A stretch of 31,797 nt of DNA from Clostridiales bacterium (GCA_004556165.1 SFIR01000018.1:1-31797), one strand, 5' to 3'. Counted from the stretch's first letter, positions 14,883-23,411 are shown. The notes: a model not told the origin generated them from the sequence alone. Made by a program: numbers and translations.

Positions 14883-15700
14883 GCGAACATCTCCGAATCG
14901 TTAACCGTGATTTTGATGTTGCTTTCTTGCATGTGTGCTTCAAGCAGCTTTCTGAATGCGGCTTGCGATTTTGAACCCCACTTGCCGTCCTCCTCAAGAG
15001 CGTTGCCGTTGTCATCGGTATAGCCGTTCGCGTTAAGTGCTCTCTGCATTGCGGCAATTCCGTCACCTCTTAGCATCGGCGTCAAAACTTCGAATTTGGT
15101 TGCCATAGGTTCTTTCTCCTTATAATCAAATTTCTTTGTCATAAGCCCTCTGTGCGTCCACGGACGAGTTTCAAGCCGTGTCACAACAACGCCATAGCTC
15201 AAGCCTCGGGCTTCAACAACAAGCAGCTTTCCGTCCGAATCAAGTCCGCAAATCCAGCCGACATGGGACATCTTTCCTCTGCTGTTCGCCATGAATACCG
15301 CTTCGCCAAGCTCGTAAGGGCGTTCAATCTCGCTTATCTTGCCCTTGCCTGTACACCACTTGCAGTAGTTGTAGTCGGCGTTTACATCGGTTTTTTCGCC
15401 GAGTTCATAGGTAAGGTAAGCATCGAGCAAGCCCTGACAGTCCGTAGCGAAGTCACCGGGGGACATGCAGGCGGTCGCGCGGTCATACGCTTCTCGCGTC
15501 CACGTCTTTGAGTAATGGTTTCTCCAGCGTTCCTCAATCCTTTCGGCTGTGGTCTTGGATTTGACCGTGCCGTATAGATAGTGCCACGGCTCCGTTCCTA
15601 TGTTTGATGCCGTGCCGTTTGCCAGCACCGCGCCGCTCGGTACGGTGTTGGGATTGACGTGTATCAATGCCCAACGGATAAAATCAAGTACATTTGTCAT
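14861..15700 (-). CDS. Endolysin: NlpC/P60-like peptidase with peptidoglycan-binding domain (279 aa)
   Basis: The N-terminal domain has the catalytic Cys in TDCQGL (Cys88), a His in MSHVGW (His146) and a downstream acidic residue in VVEARG (Glu163). This is the NlpC/P60 arrangement, in enzymes that cut peptide bonds in the cell wall. Residues about 207-256 (LRGDGIAAMQRALNANGY, DGKWGSKSQAAFRKLLEAH) form a PG_binding_1 domain. There is no signal peptide, so release should need the holin. AGGAGG lies eight bases upstream. It sits between fibre genes and the MuF gene, not beside the holin at 3718-3909. Confidence 0.85.
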   Translation of the reverse strand: MTNVLDFIRWALIHVNPNTVPSGAVLANGTASNIGTEPWHYLYGTVKSKTTAERIEERWRNHYSKTWTREAYDRATACMSPGDFATDCQGLLDAYLTYELGEKTDVNADYNYCKWCTGKGKISEIERPYELGEAVFMANSRGKMSHVGWICGLDSDGKLLVVEARGLSYGVVVTRLETRPWTHRGLMTKKFDYKEKEPMATKFEVLTPMLRGDGIAAMQRALNANGYTDDNGNALEEDGKWGSKSQAAFRKLLEAHMQESNIKITVNDSEMFAWSIKHI

Positions 15701-15702
15701 AA

Positions 15703-16113
15703 TTAAACCTCCTCAACATACAGCCCCACCAGCTCCGATAGGGCATTATAGACCGGGTTTCCGGTGTCACGAATACACCTATACACCTTGCCATCCTGCG
15801 AATAGTACTTGCCGCTTTCCAGTGCCATGTTGCCGCTGTACGGTATCGGGTCTTCGAGCGTGCCGGCATGGCTTTCGCATATTTCTGTCCAAAGGGAAGC
15901 AGCGTTCTCCGGCTCCCAACCTATTTGCGAGGTGTGTGCTTGGAGGCAACGCCACAGCCTTCCACCTCTGCGCACCTTGTAGTCTGCGAGATAGTTTGTA
16001 TTCGCTCCCCACTCCGGGTGCAAAACTAACGCCTCCAGTGCCTCGCTGTCCGTTAGTGTCTGCACGGCGGTTTCAATGTGATGTCTCAGCTTAATCGCCT
16101 CGGACCTACGCAT
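15703..16113 (-). CDS. Putative carbohydrate-binding tail accessory protein (136 aa)
   Basis: Residues about 40-77 (NYLADYKVRRGGRLWRCLQA, IGWEPENAASLW) match the chitin-binding-like (CBM5/12) pattern in which an aromatic Y..GG..W.C...H...W.P....LW motif binds sugar. A second, weaker copy (PYSGNMALESGKYYSQDGKV followed by YRCI) is at about 91-114. Such proteins follow the fibre genes in Clostridia phages. The ATG at 16113 is preferred over an upstream GTG because GGGAGG lies eight bases before it. A role in gripping host wall polysaccharide is inferred. Confidence 0.7.
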   Translation of the reverse strand: MRRSEAIKLRHHIETAVQTLTDSEALEALVLHPEWGANTNYLADYKVRRGGRLWRCLQAHTSQIGWEPENAASLWTEICESHAGTLEDPIPYSGNMALESGKYYSQDGKVYRCIRDTGNPVYNALSELVGLYVEEV

Positions 16114-16411
16114 TCTCCTCACCTCCCAAGATTATATCAAGTGCTTCTTCTGATGTCAGCTCGGGATCGTCGTCGATATCGATCAACCGCTCATCCACTC
16201 TGCGCTGTATCTCTTCCCGCCACTCAGCCGGTACAGCATCAATGGTGATTTCGCCACTGTATAGCCGGTTTACAAGCGAGGCTTTTTCCCGGATTTCGGA
16301 CAGTAAAGTGTTGTATTCGGCTTCGGTGATTTCTATTCCGGCTGTTGTGGTTTTCCTTTTTTCAAGTGCAAAAACATAGCCGTCCGAAGATAGTTTCTTA
16401 AAGTATCGCAT
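16106..16411 (-). CDS. Hypothetical protein of the fibre cassette (101 aa)
   Basis: The protein starts MRYFKKLSSDGYVFALEKRK. It then has ITEAEYNTLLSEIREKA and AVPAEWREEIQRRVDERL and an acidic tail (DIDDDPELTSEEALDIILGG). I know similar short proteins beside fibre and CBM-like genes in Clostridia prophages, but their function is not established. The start overlaps the upstream stop as TGATG, and its own end overlaps the next gene by eight bases. The helical, charged make-up fits a fibre chaperone or a structural linker, with no proof of either. Confidence 0.75.
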   Translation of the reverse strand: MRYFKKLSSDGYVFALEKRKTTTAGIEITEAEYNTLLSEIREKASLVNRLYSGEITIDAVPAEWREEIQRRVDERLIDIDDDPELTSEEALDIILGGEENA

Positions 16412-16980
16412 CAGTTATCACTCCAAATTTTATATGCAAACCATTTATAAGTGCCTGCAATAATGGGATAGCTCGCAGCACTTCTTGTCAAGTGGATACG
16501 TATCCCTGTTTCGTTTTGATGCGTTCCGACATAATTCGTGTTAACTGGTGCTGTCTGTTGGGTGTATGTCCCCACCGCCCCTCTCCAGAGCACGCCAACA
16601 TTCGTTCTGTTATATGCAATATTGGCATTTACTCCAACAGGAACCATATTAACAATGTCTGGGACATAGCTCAAATACCATATTTTTGTCGGTGCGCTGG
16701 TGTATTCCATGCCTGTTTCGTCCAAATACACCACAACGAGGTCAGGGACGAACCCAATATCCGAAATATCAATGTTAAGGCTTGCTACATCTTCTGCAAT
16801 CGAATATTCTCCGCTTGCAGACTGTATCCCTCCGCCTCCGGTCTGAATTGCATTGATAGCATCAACCATACCTGCAAGCGTGAGCTGGTCAGTTGTGCCG
16901 CCTTTTGAGCGGATAGCATCGGCAATAGAGGTCAACTGCGCGTCCAGCACAGCAGAATCAACGACTTTATCAAGTGCCAT
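16411..16980 (-). CDS. Tail fibre / appendage protein (189 aa)
   Basis: Residues 16-28 (LTSIADAIRSKGG) and GMVDAINAI at about 38-46 form the short N-terminal module commonly seen on phage fibres and minor structural proteins of Firmicutes. A GGGG linker and a beta-rich C-terminal domain (residues 60-189) follow, likely the host-contact part. The ATG at 16980 overlaps the upstream stop as TAATG and has GGAGGG nearby, which is better than a start seven codons earlier. The receptor is unknown. Confidence 0.75.
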   Translation of the reverse strand: MALDKVVDSAVLDAQLTSIADAIRSKGGTTDQLTLAGMVDAINAIQTGGGGIQSASGEYSIAEDVASLNIDISDIGFVPDLVVVYLDETGMEYTSAPTKIWYLSYVPDIVNMVPVGVNANIAYNRTNVGVLWRGAVGTYTQQTAPVNTNYVGTHQNETGIRIHLTRSAASYPIIAGTYKWFAYKIWSDN

Positions 16981-17996
16981 TAGTAACTCCCTCCTTCCCA
17001 TGTCGGCAGAGCCGCCAGAACGTCATCTACAATGGACTGCTGGTCTGCTGACGTCCAGTAGTCGGTGCCCTTCTGCGGAGTATCGCCCTTATCGCCCCTG
17101 CTGGGCTTGCCGGTATCCGCGTTGCCCAAGTACCAGTTGCCGTTCTCGCCTATGGTAGGCGTTAAACCGTCCGCTCCGTCAAATTCGCCGCTTGCCTTCG
17201 CTGCGGTGAGGGCTTCGTTCACAGCAGTCGCGACATCGTCCTTTGTTGCCGTATTTGTCGCGTTGAAATACCAAAGGTCGTCCTTAACGCTGCCCAGAAG
17301 CGTCCCGGTTAATCCATCCAAATGCGGCAAAATTGAATTAGACACTACTATTCCTATCGCTTCATTAGCATTAAACGCACTAAACACAAAAGTGCCGTAA
17401 TCTGACTCTGTACGTTGCAAAGCAATATCTCTACCCGCTTTTATTGCGGCGAGAACTTGAGAAGGTGCTATAGTTTGAGTTGTGCCGACGAGTGGTGCAA
17501 GCCCTCCGCCGCCTTGGCTATTCTGCCATCTGGCATCAAAGTCGGTGTTCGTTAGCTTGGTTAGCACCTGCCCAGCAGTTCCTCCGGGCGGCATGAACCT
17601 TGTTACTGCCTGTTCGAACCAACTCGGGGCAGTCCCTCCGCTCTGCGCACCGTTAATCGCTGAATGAGCCACAACGAAATACTCAAGGTCGCAACTTATT
17701 CGCTGGACACCATCGGAAACGCCTGTAAATACAATCTTACCACTTCCGCTCTTGGCGGTCGCTTCGGAGGGAACGGTTATGCTTCCGTCGGCACTCATAA
17801 GCATGTCTGTCGATGTGCCGTCCGGTGCGTTAAATGTTGCGGTGACTGTCAGCCCCTCCCAGCTTTTGCCGGATACTACATGCAGCGTTTCTATGCCATA
17901 GCTTTCCGCAGTCCCGAGCAGCATTATAGGACGGTCTTCAGCAAGCGTTGTGTGCGCTCCGTAGCCGTCGAGTTTAATTTCATGCGTTTTCGTCAT
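16980..17996 (-). CDS. Baseplate/tail fibre protein, BppU-like N terminus (338 aa)
   Basis: The N-terminal 115 residues (LDGYGAHTTLAEDRPIMLLG, EGLTVTATFNAPDG, RISCDLEYFVVAHSAI) resemble BppU-like attachment domains. The middle has PGGTAGQVLTKLTNTDFDAR followed by WQNS, a fibre motif often found in host-binding proteins. A collagen-like stretch with GENGNWYLGNADTGKPS and GDKGDTP is at about 278-310. It probably projects from the virion and binds the host. GGAGG is five bases upstream. Its location directly after the portal, far from the other tail genes, is unusual. Confidence 0.75.
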   Translation of the reverse strand: MTKTHEIKLDGYGAHTTLAEDRPIMLLGTAESYGIETLHVVSGKSWEGLTVTATFNAPDGTSTDMLMSADGSITVPSEATAKSGSGKIVFTGVSDGVQRISCDLEYFVVAHSAINGAQSGGTAPSWFEQAVTRFMPPGGTAGQVLTKLTNTDFDARWQNSQGGGGLAPLVGTTQTIAPSQVLAAIKAGRDIALQRTESDYGTFVFSAFNANEAIGIVVSNSILPHLDGLTGTLLGSVKDDLWYFNATNTATKDDVATAVNEALTAAKASGEFDGADGLTPTIGENGNWYLGNADTGKPSRGDKGDTPQKGTDYWTSADQQSIVDDVLAALPTWEGGSY

Positions 17997-19368
17997 CTTC
18001 GCCTCCTGTCAGCGTGAATCGGTTTGCTTGTTCTCGCGCTTTCTGCTGTAGAACCGTATCAATCATATCAGCATCGCCCAGCAAAGTCAATATTTTTTCC
18101 GTGACATATTCGTCCGTCAAATACGGTGCTGCGGTCAATATCATGTTGATATCGCTCTCCACGTTCACAATTTTTGACCGTGTGTATGTCGGTTTATCGT
18201 CGATTCCAACTAACCGCAGAAGTCGTATTATGAATAGCGTAACCTGATTTTCGAACAAGTCAGTCTTTTGAGTTATCGGCTCATATGCTGCCTGTATCTG
18301 CGTTGCGGTCACGCTCCCCGCTGCGATGTCCGTTACCTTCAAAGCCATGAAGTCGTTAAACAGTTGCTGCTCAAGGGACTTTAGCGAAACGGTGCTTGCT
18401 TCATACGGCACGTTGACTTCGTGCGGCTCTGCGTTTCCTCCGTCGTCGCTGTCTACATGGGCGACATGGGTCAGCTTTAGTCGCTTGATGAACTCGGTAT
18501 CATCTACCTCGCTCATTCCTCCGCTGTTTTTGAGAATCCAGTAAACGAACTCGCTTTCGCAAATGTTGTTCACGAGCCCACTCTGCATCAGGTCATACGC
18601 GTCAAGCGTGCCACGATTTCCAACTAATTCTGACTGCCTGTTAATGTTGAAAAGCGGGATAATCGGAAGTTCCGGGTAATTTTCTCCCGGCTCAACCGTT
18701 TCGCCATCAAAGGCAGAACTCCTCCCCACAATGGTGTAACTCTTCTTTTCGTCAATGGCCCGCATCGGCTTCTTGTTGTCCTGGGCGTAGTCCGTCCAGC
18801 CGTCGATTTCATATAGCGTAGCCCGAAGCGGCTTATTGCTTCCGGCTTGCCAATACCTAATGCCGGCTTTCAACTCGCCGTCATCGTCGTCATACAGCGG
18901 CACGAATCCCGGATGGTCATCGCTGTCCGCAAGCGGAAAGACTTCAAGGTGGTCGTAATTCCAGAACCCAAACGCAACGCCTCCGTTCTTCGCGGCAGTT
19001 GCCAGCTCGTTGATGCGCTGGTCGAAATCATAACCCAGCTTTGCCTTTGTGTTTGCGTCGCCAAACGATACACCATTAGCAAGCAGAAACTGGACTGCCT
19101 GCGTCACGAAGTAGAAATACCAATTTGACGCAATCTTTGAGTTAGCGCTCCAAACGTCCGGCACTTTATTCCCAATGTGGTCATAGATGAACTTTTCATA
19201 GTTCATTATAGTTGGGTTCAAGTGCTTGTAGTACAGTTCCGCGTTTAGGGCGGTCCTATACCTCGCCGTGCTCTTATGCTCTTCTATTGCGTCTGCAATG
19301 AATTTGCTTCTAAGCTGCTCGTTTGTGCCGAGTTCAATCAGGTCGTTGTAAGACTTAATGGTTACCAC
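17980..19368 (-). CDS. Portal protein, SPP1 gp6-like (462 aa)
   Basis: The length and layout match SPP1-type portals: helical N terminus (HKSTARYRTALNAELYYKHL), a wing with FPLADSDDHPGFVPLYDDDD and ELPIIPLFNI, then a long crown helix region (SLKSLEQQLFNDFMALKVTD, AAYEPITQKTDLFENQVTL). The dodecameric portal is the DNA gate at the capsid vertex. The start is GTG at 19368, overlapping the TerL stop. The AAGGA is almost adjacent to it, so translational coupling to TerL is likely; there is no better start nearby. Confidence 0.9.
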   Translation of the reverse strand: MVTIKSYNDLIELGTNEQLRSKFIADAIEEHKSTARYRTALNAELYYKHLNPTIMNYEKFIYDHIGNKVPDVWSANSKIASNWYFYFVTQAVQFLLANGVSFGDANTKAKLGYDFDQRINELATAAKNGGVAFGFWNYDHLEVFPLADSDDHPGFVPLYDDDDGELKAGIRYWQAGSNKPLRATLYEIDGWTDYAQDNKKPMRAIDEKKSYTIVGRSSAFDGETVEPGENYPELPIIPLFNINRQSELVGNRGTLDAYDLMQSGLVNNICESEFVYWILKNSGGMSEVDDTEFIKRLKLTHVAHVDSDDGGNAEPHEVNVPYEASTVSLKSLEQQLFNDFMALKVTDIAAGSVTATQIQAAYEPITQKTDLFENQVTLFIIRLLRLVGIDDKPTYTRSKIVNVESDINMILTAAPYLTDEYVTEKILTLLGDADMIDTVLQQKAREQANRFTLTGGEDDENA

Positions 19369-20582
19369 TCCTTCCAGAATGTATTATTGTTATTGCCGCT
19401 CTTATGCCGCAAAACAGTGTTTACAAAATATCGTACATCATCCATGCAATGGTCATTTTCCTTGACAACTTTATCCTCCCCGGATTTATCGTCCCAGCGA
19501 TACAAGCCAAATTCTTCAACCGTGTGTCCGCACGAACGGTGTATCTTTAGCTTGCCGTTCTTCAAGTAGCCCGATACTCTGCGGATGCCGTCCAGAACGT
19601 CGTTATTGGCTTTCGTAACATAGAACCCGCGTTTTCTCAGCGACGCTATGAACGATGCTGCCGAAGGGTCGACAACAACACGCTTTACCTTATAGCCCTT
19701 TGCCATCTTTTCCACCTCGTCGCAGTACTCCTCATCGGTCTTCTGCGTCTGCTCGTTCCTGCCGCAATAATAGTATTCGGCTATTCTTGTCGCGCTGTCT
19801 CCAACGACACACCAGAGGCCGCACGAAAAGGGGTTCTGCGTTCCGTAGTCAATGCTCATGTAATATTCGCCATGTTCCGGTATCTCATCGGTGATATTGT
19901 CCTCCCCGAAGTCGTAAACTAAGCCCTCAGCCATACACCATTCGCCGCAAATGTAGCGATTGTAGAAAACCCCCGTGTACATTGACTTATAACGGTCAAT
20001 AATCCTCTGTGACAGAGATGGGTTATCTTCCAGAAGGAAATGCAATCGGATTGCGTTGTGCTTTTCGGGCTGACATACCCACTCCTTATAAAACCAATGC
20101 TGCGGAGATGCAGGGTTGCAGTTAAACCAGAGCTTTGAGCCATCAACGGAACAACGTGCGCAAGCCTGTTCCACAAAAGAGCGGGGCTGCAAGACCACCT
20201 CATCCAGCAAAACACCAGCCAATGTGCGGCCCTGTATCAAAGCAAATGAGCTTTCATCTTTTCCCCCGAACACTTCAAAAATGTTTTCGTGTCTGCCATC
20301 TGAAACAACCAGTGTTTTGTCCGTGCGTTTCCATTGGATGCGATATTTGTTCTTTGCATAAGTCAAGCCAATGTATGGCACTATCAGGTTTTTTACAGTA
20401 CTGTCAACGGTCTTTCCACAAATGCCAAATCTCTGGTTATTATAACGGCGCATCGCATCATCAACAAATGACAGCATCATAAAGGACGTTTTGCCGCTAC
20501 GAATTGCGCCGTCCGCTATAAGCACATCAAAGTTGGTATATGGAAAAGCCATAATCTGCTTTTGTTTTTTGCTAATCGGCAT
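19362..20582 (-). CDS. terL: Terminase large subunit (406 aa)
   Basis: The ATPase has Walker A GAIRSGKT (25-32) and Walker B VLLDE (124-128). The RNase-H-like nuclease has its acidic residues in SIDYGT (243-248), VVVDPSA (302-308) and DHCMDDVRY (377-385), so the enzyme looks intact. It belongs to the Terminase_3/XtmB (PBSX) type. The ATG at 20582 lies inside the end of the methyltransferase gene with GAGG six bases upstream; a 20-codon longer frame lacks a site. The gene is separated from TerS by a methyltransferase cassette. TerL of this type often serves headful packaging. Confidence 0.95.
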   Translation of the reverse strand: MPISKKQKQIMAFPYTNFDVLIADGAIRSGKTSFMMLSFVDDAMRRYNNQRFGICGKTVDSTVKNLIVPYIGLTYAKNKYRIQWKRTDKTLVVSDGRHENIFEVFGGKDESSFALIQGRTLAGVLLDEVVLQPRSFVEQACARCSVDGSKLWFNCNPASPQHWFYKEWVCQPEKHNAIRLHFLLEDNPSLSQRIIDRYKSMYTGVFYNRYICGEWCMAEGLVYDFGEDNITDEIPEHGEYYMSIDYGTQNPFSCGLWCVVGDSATRIAEYYYCGRNEQTQKTDEEYCDEVEKMAKGYKVKRVVVDPSAASFIASLRKRGFYVTKANNDVLDGIRRVSGYLKNGKLKIHRSCGHTVEEFGLYRWDDKSGEDKVVKENDHCMDDVRYFVNTVLRHKSGNNNNTFWKEW

Positions 20583-21525
20583 ATGCTTCCTCAATTCTCT
20601 TTTTAGCAATGTTGAAATAACCCTCATCAAGTTCAATACCAATAAAGTTCCGGTTGGTGTTCACGCAAGCCACGCCTGTGCTTCCGCTACCCATTGTAAA
20701 GTCAAGAACAGTATTCCCATCATTGGAATAGGTCTGTATCAAATCTTCCAAAAGTGCAACGGGTTTCTGTGTGGGATGATATCCGTCATTGTCTTTCTTG
20801 TATTCAAGCACATTTGACTTTGACTTGCCGCCTTGCCAAAGATTGAAAACGGATTTTGTCTTTTCCTTGTATTCTGCAACAATGGCAAAATACTCTTCAA
20901 AAGTGTACGGCATTTCTATCTGTGTTTCAAGATAGCGGTACATTGGCTCGTCAAAAAAATTGTTATCGTATCCGTTCCAATCTGGCAGTATCATTTTCTT
21001 AAAAACGGCTCTTTTTGCAGAAGCCAATGACCTATATCGACCATCGCCCATCATAATCCTTGCAAGTTTATCAGCACCAAATGAGTTGATGAAGCTGGAT
21101 ATTTTTTCCGTAACCTTGTTAATCTCTCCAAATGTAGCCTTGTTTGTAAATACGCAAAAATCTTCAAACAAAGATGTCATTGCCGTTTTTGCCATCATAC
21201 TGTTTCCGCTACAATTCTTTAACCAAATTCCACGATAGCAGAAAAGCATTGACGGAGGCACATTCGTAATCAAGTGGCTTGTGTAAGGCTCTTGGCAGAA
21301 CAAAACTGCTTTACCGTTTCTTCTCAAAACTCTGGAAATCTCTGAAAACATTTTTTCGGTATCAAGAGTTGTGTCCCACTCAGCACAATCGTTTCTTGCT
21401 TTCCAACTGCTGATAGGCGCGCCTTTCATTGTCCCATACGGCGGGTCAGTCAGTACCAAATCAACCGAGCCATCCGGAATGTTCTTCATCAGTTCAAGGC
21501 AATCGCCCAAACGAAGGTCAACCAT
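20572..21525 (-). CDS. Site-specific DNA methyltransferase, beta class (317 aa)
   Basis: Motif IV DPPYG is at 27-31 and motif I FTMGSGST (276-283) comes late, the beta-class order shared by N6-adenine and N4-cytosine enzymes. YHPTQKP at about 245 is the usual C-terminal motif. A central region of about 100 residues should hold the target recognition part. No restriction endonuclease is adjacent, so this is an orphan enzyme, probably protecting phage DNA from host restriction. It lies between terS and terL. The start lies in a 20-bp repeat also present at the start of the small upstream frame. Confidence 0.9.
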   Translation of the reverse strand: MVDLRLGDCLELMKNIPDGSVDLVLTDPPYGTMKGAPISSWKARNDCAEWDTTLDTEKMFSEISRVLRRNGKAVLFCQEPYTSHLITNVPPSMLFCYRGIWLKNCSGNSMMAKTAMTSLFEDFCVFTNKATFGEINKVTEKISSFINSFGADKLARIMMGDGRYRSLASAKRAVFKKMILPDWNGYDNNFFDEPMYRYLETQIEMPYTFEEYFAIVAEYKEKTKSVFNLWQGGKSKSNVLEYKKDNDGYHPTQKPVALLEDLIQTYSNDGNTVLDFTMGSGSTGVACVNTNRNFIGIELDEGYFNIAKKRIEEAYAD

Positions 21526-21631
21526 CGCTCTCCAACTCCTCTTTTAAGCAATCATCTTCCAAAACCAAAGGAATACAAATCGGGCAAGCAAGTGCGACAA
21601 GGATAATTTCAAGCATCTTTTCAATCTCCAT
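21518..21631 (-). CDS. Small hydrophobic peptide between TerS and methyltransferase (37 aa)
   Basis: The product begins MEIEKMLEIILVALACPICI, followed by PLVLEDD and an EELESDG end. The last seven residues repeat the end of TerS (EELESDG), because the DNA there is an exact 20-bp duplicate. The start overlaps the TerS stop and the stop overlaps the methyltransferase start (ATGGTTGA), both behind GGAG-type sites within the duplicate. It could be a real membrane peptide or merely a translational bridge created by the duplication. Confidence 0.5.
   Translation of the reverse strand: MEIEKMLEIILVALACPICIPLVLEDDCLKEELESDG
21522..21541. repeat. 20-bp direct repeat, copy 1 (start of methyltransferase)
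   Basis: The plus-strand sequence CCATCGCTCTCCAACTCCTC is identical to copy 2 at 21628-21647. On the minus strand each copy contains a ribosome binding site and the ATG of the following gene. Confidence 0.95.
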
Positions 21632-21992
21632 CGCTCTCCAACTCCTCCGCCATCTCTCTCAGGCTCTTGCTTAGAGCGTCTTCCTTTGCCGTATCGACGA
21701 CCACGCTTGCCTCAACTTGGTCTTTCTGTCCCAGGTACTGTTTCCCGAGCCAAATAGCCATAGTTGCGTTCTTTTCAGCCAGCCTCCACTGGTTGCGTCT
21801 TAGGGAGATTTTGCCGAGCCCCCTCTTTTCTTTGAAAACTTCCGAAAAATTCATCTCGTAAGTTCTCTTGCACCACGATTCAAGAGTATCGGAGCAAATA
21901 CTAAACCAAGCGCAAATCTCTTCTTGCGTGCATTGCAGCCCACAAAGGTTCTCGAACTGCTTCTGGTCAATTTCTTTCTTGGGTCTACCCAT
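21621..21992 (-). CDS. terS: Terminase small subunit (123 aa)
   Basis: The N terminus MGRPKKEIDQKQFENLCGLQ and CTQEEICAWFSICSDTLESW contain a helix-turn-helix as in phage small terminases that recognise pac or cos DNA. The middle helical part (RRNQWRLAEKNATMAIWLGK followed by QYLGQKD) is typical of TerS in Clostridia phages. The start at 21992 has GGAGG five bases upstream, better than a 14-codon longer form. The end overlaps the next small frame. TerL follows after the methyltransferase insertion. Confidence 0.85.
   Translation of the reverse strand: MGRPKKEIDQKQFENLCGLQCTQEEICAWFSICSDTLESWCKRTYEMNFSEVFKEKRGLGKISLRRNQWRLAEKNATMAIWLGKQYLGQKDQVEASVVVDTAKEDALSKSLREMAEELESDGD
21628..21647. repeat. 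20-bp direct repeat, copy 2 (end of TerS)
   Basis: This is the same 20 bases as at 21522-21541, 106 bp away start to start. It encodes the end of TerS (EELESDG) and holds the start codon of the 37-aa frame. It is a likely footprint of a duplication when the methyltransferase cassette entered. Confidence 0.95.
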
Positions 21993-22057
21993 AGAGTCCT
22001 CCTCGCTTAACTTCTCAATTAGTTTGCGAATCATCTTCTCGCTCGATTCGCTGTCCG

Positions 22058-22189
22058 TTAGCTGCGCTTTGCGCTCAGCCTTTTGCGTAATTTCCGCAAA
22101 TACTTCTCATAATCCCTTTTCAAGTATGGCGATTTCGTTTCAGCAAGTGCCTTTTCAACTCTTGCGATTTCTGCCTTTGTATCAGCCAT
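22058..22189 (-). CDS. Small basic coiled-coil protein (43 aa)
   Basis: MADTKAEIARVEKALAETKS and PYLKRDYEKYLRKLRKRLSA, then KRS, form one highly charged helix, strongly basic at the C terminus, which may bind nucleic acid or pack against a partner. The ATG at 22189 overlaps the stop of the methyltransferase gene (ATGGCTGA) with AAGGCGG upstream. Similar small proteins precede terS in other Clostridia phages. No function is known. Confidence 0.75.
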   Translation of the reverse strand: MADTKAEIARVEKALAETKSPYLKRDYEKYLRKLRKRLSAKRS

Positions 22190-23411
22190 TGAGAAGCACC
22201 GCCTTTTCGCCTGTGAATTTTTCCCACCGCTTGATAATGACATCGCAATACTTTGGGTCAAGTTCCATCGTATAACAATTTCTTCCCGTTTGTTCGCAAG
22301 CCATTACAGTGCTTCCACTTCCGCCAAACAAATCAACAACATTGTTTCCTATGTCGGTACTACTTCTTATTGCTCTTGCAGATAGAGAAACGGGTTTTTG
22401 TGTTGGATGCACATATTCATTCGGGTTGTCTTTTTTTTCTTGCCAAATGGAATAAAATTTTTTCTGCTCAAGAACTATGTTTAATAATTCCTCTTTTTTC
22501 ATTTTTGTTATTTCTTGGTTTGCAAAATTCCACACAGATCCATATCTCTTTCCTTTTAATTCGTGCCCGTTGTTGCAAACCAAAATCATTTCATAATCGG
22601 TTGAAAATGTATGAAAGAGGTCGCCTATCCCTCCACAGCCTTTGTCCCAAATAATCACATTTGTAAGGTCATAATATTGCTTAAATAGTTCAATCCATTT
22701 ATCTGCAGTTTTCCAAGTCGTGCATATATAAACCCATCCATCGCAAACCGATTGAATACAGGGGAAAAAATCAAGTATTTTATCGTCATTTTCTATCACA
22801 TCAAACTTGCTTGTTTTTTCTCGCATATTTGATTGATAATTATATCCGTAAGGTGGGTCAGTAAACACCATATCCGCTTTCTTGCCGTCCATTAGCAATT
22901 CCACGGCTTCCTTGTCGGTGCTATCAGCGCACAAAAGCCGATGTCTGCCCAACTTCCAAATATCGCCCAACTTTGCAATCGGCTCTGCATCCTCGTCAAC
23001 TTGGGGCGCTTCATCTTCCACAATCTCGGTTTCTTCTGCCTCGTCCTCAATGCCGAAATCGAAGTCAAAATCGCTCAAGTCAATATCAGCCAATTCAGGA
23101 ACAAGTAAATCAAGGTCAAATCCTGTGTCCATTGTTGTCTTGTTATGAACAAGTGTATATTCCTTGCGTTCCTTATCGGTTAAATGGTCAAGCCTTATAC
23201 ACTCAACCTCATCATATCCCAATTCTTTTAATGCTAAATATCTTCCGTGTCCTTCAACGATTATGTTCTTTTCTCCCCACACGCCAATCGGGTCGCACAT
23301 CGAATATTTTTGAATAGATAACTTTATCTGCTCAATCTGTTCTTTCGGGTGCAACTTTGCATTCTTTTCGTATGGAGTTAAATCTTTTATTTTAATCTTT
23401 ACTATTTCCAT
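22182..23411 (-). CDS. ParB-like domain fused to DNA methyltransferase (409 aa)
   Basis: Residues 1-92 are a ParB/Srx-like domain (IKDLTPYEKNAKLHPKEQIE, IVEGHGRYLALKELG). An acidic linker (residues 108-145, rich in D and E) leads to a beta-class methyltransferase with DPPYG (185-189), HPTQKP and FGGSGST (362-368). This fusion is common in phages and prophages and methylates adenine N6 or cytosine N4. The ParB-like part may bind DNA or act as an NTPase switch. The start at 23411 has GGGGAGGG six bases upstream. No cognate nuclease is nearby. It overlaps the upstream gene by 20 bases. Confidence 0.9.
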   Translation of the reverse strand: MEIVKIKIKDLTPYEKNAKLHPKEQIEQIKLSIQKYSMCDPIGVWGEKNIIVEGHGRYLALKELGYDEVECIRLDHLTDKERKEYTLVHNKTTMDTGFDLDLLVPELADIDLSDFDFDFGIEDEAEETEIVEDEAPQVDEDAEPIAKLGDIWKLGRHRLLCADSTDKEAVELLMDGKKADMVFTDPPYGYNYQSNMREKTSKFDVIENDDKILDFFPCIQSVCDGWVYICTTWKTADKWIELFKQYYDLTNVIIWDKGCGGIGDLFHTFSTDYEMILVCNNGHELKGKRYGSVWNFANQEITKMKKEELLNIVLEQKKFYSIWQEKKDNPNEYVHPTQKPVSLSARAIRSSTDIGNNVVDLFGGSGSTVMACEQTGRNCYTMELDPKYCDVIIKRWEKFTGEKAVLLNG

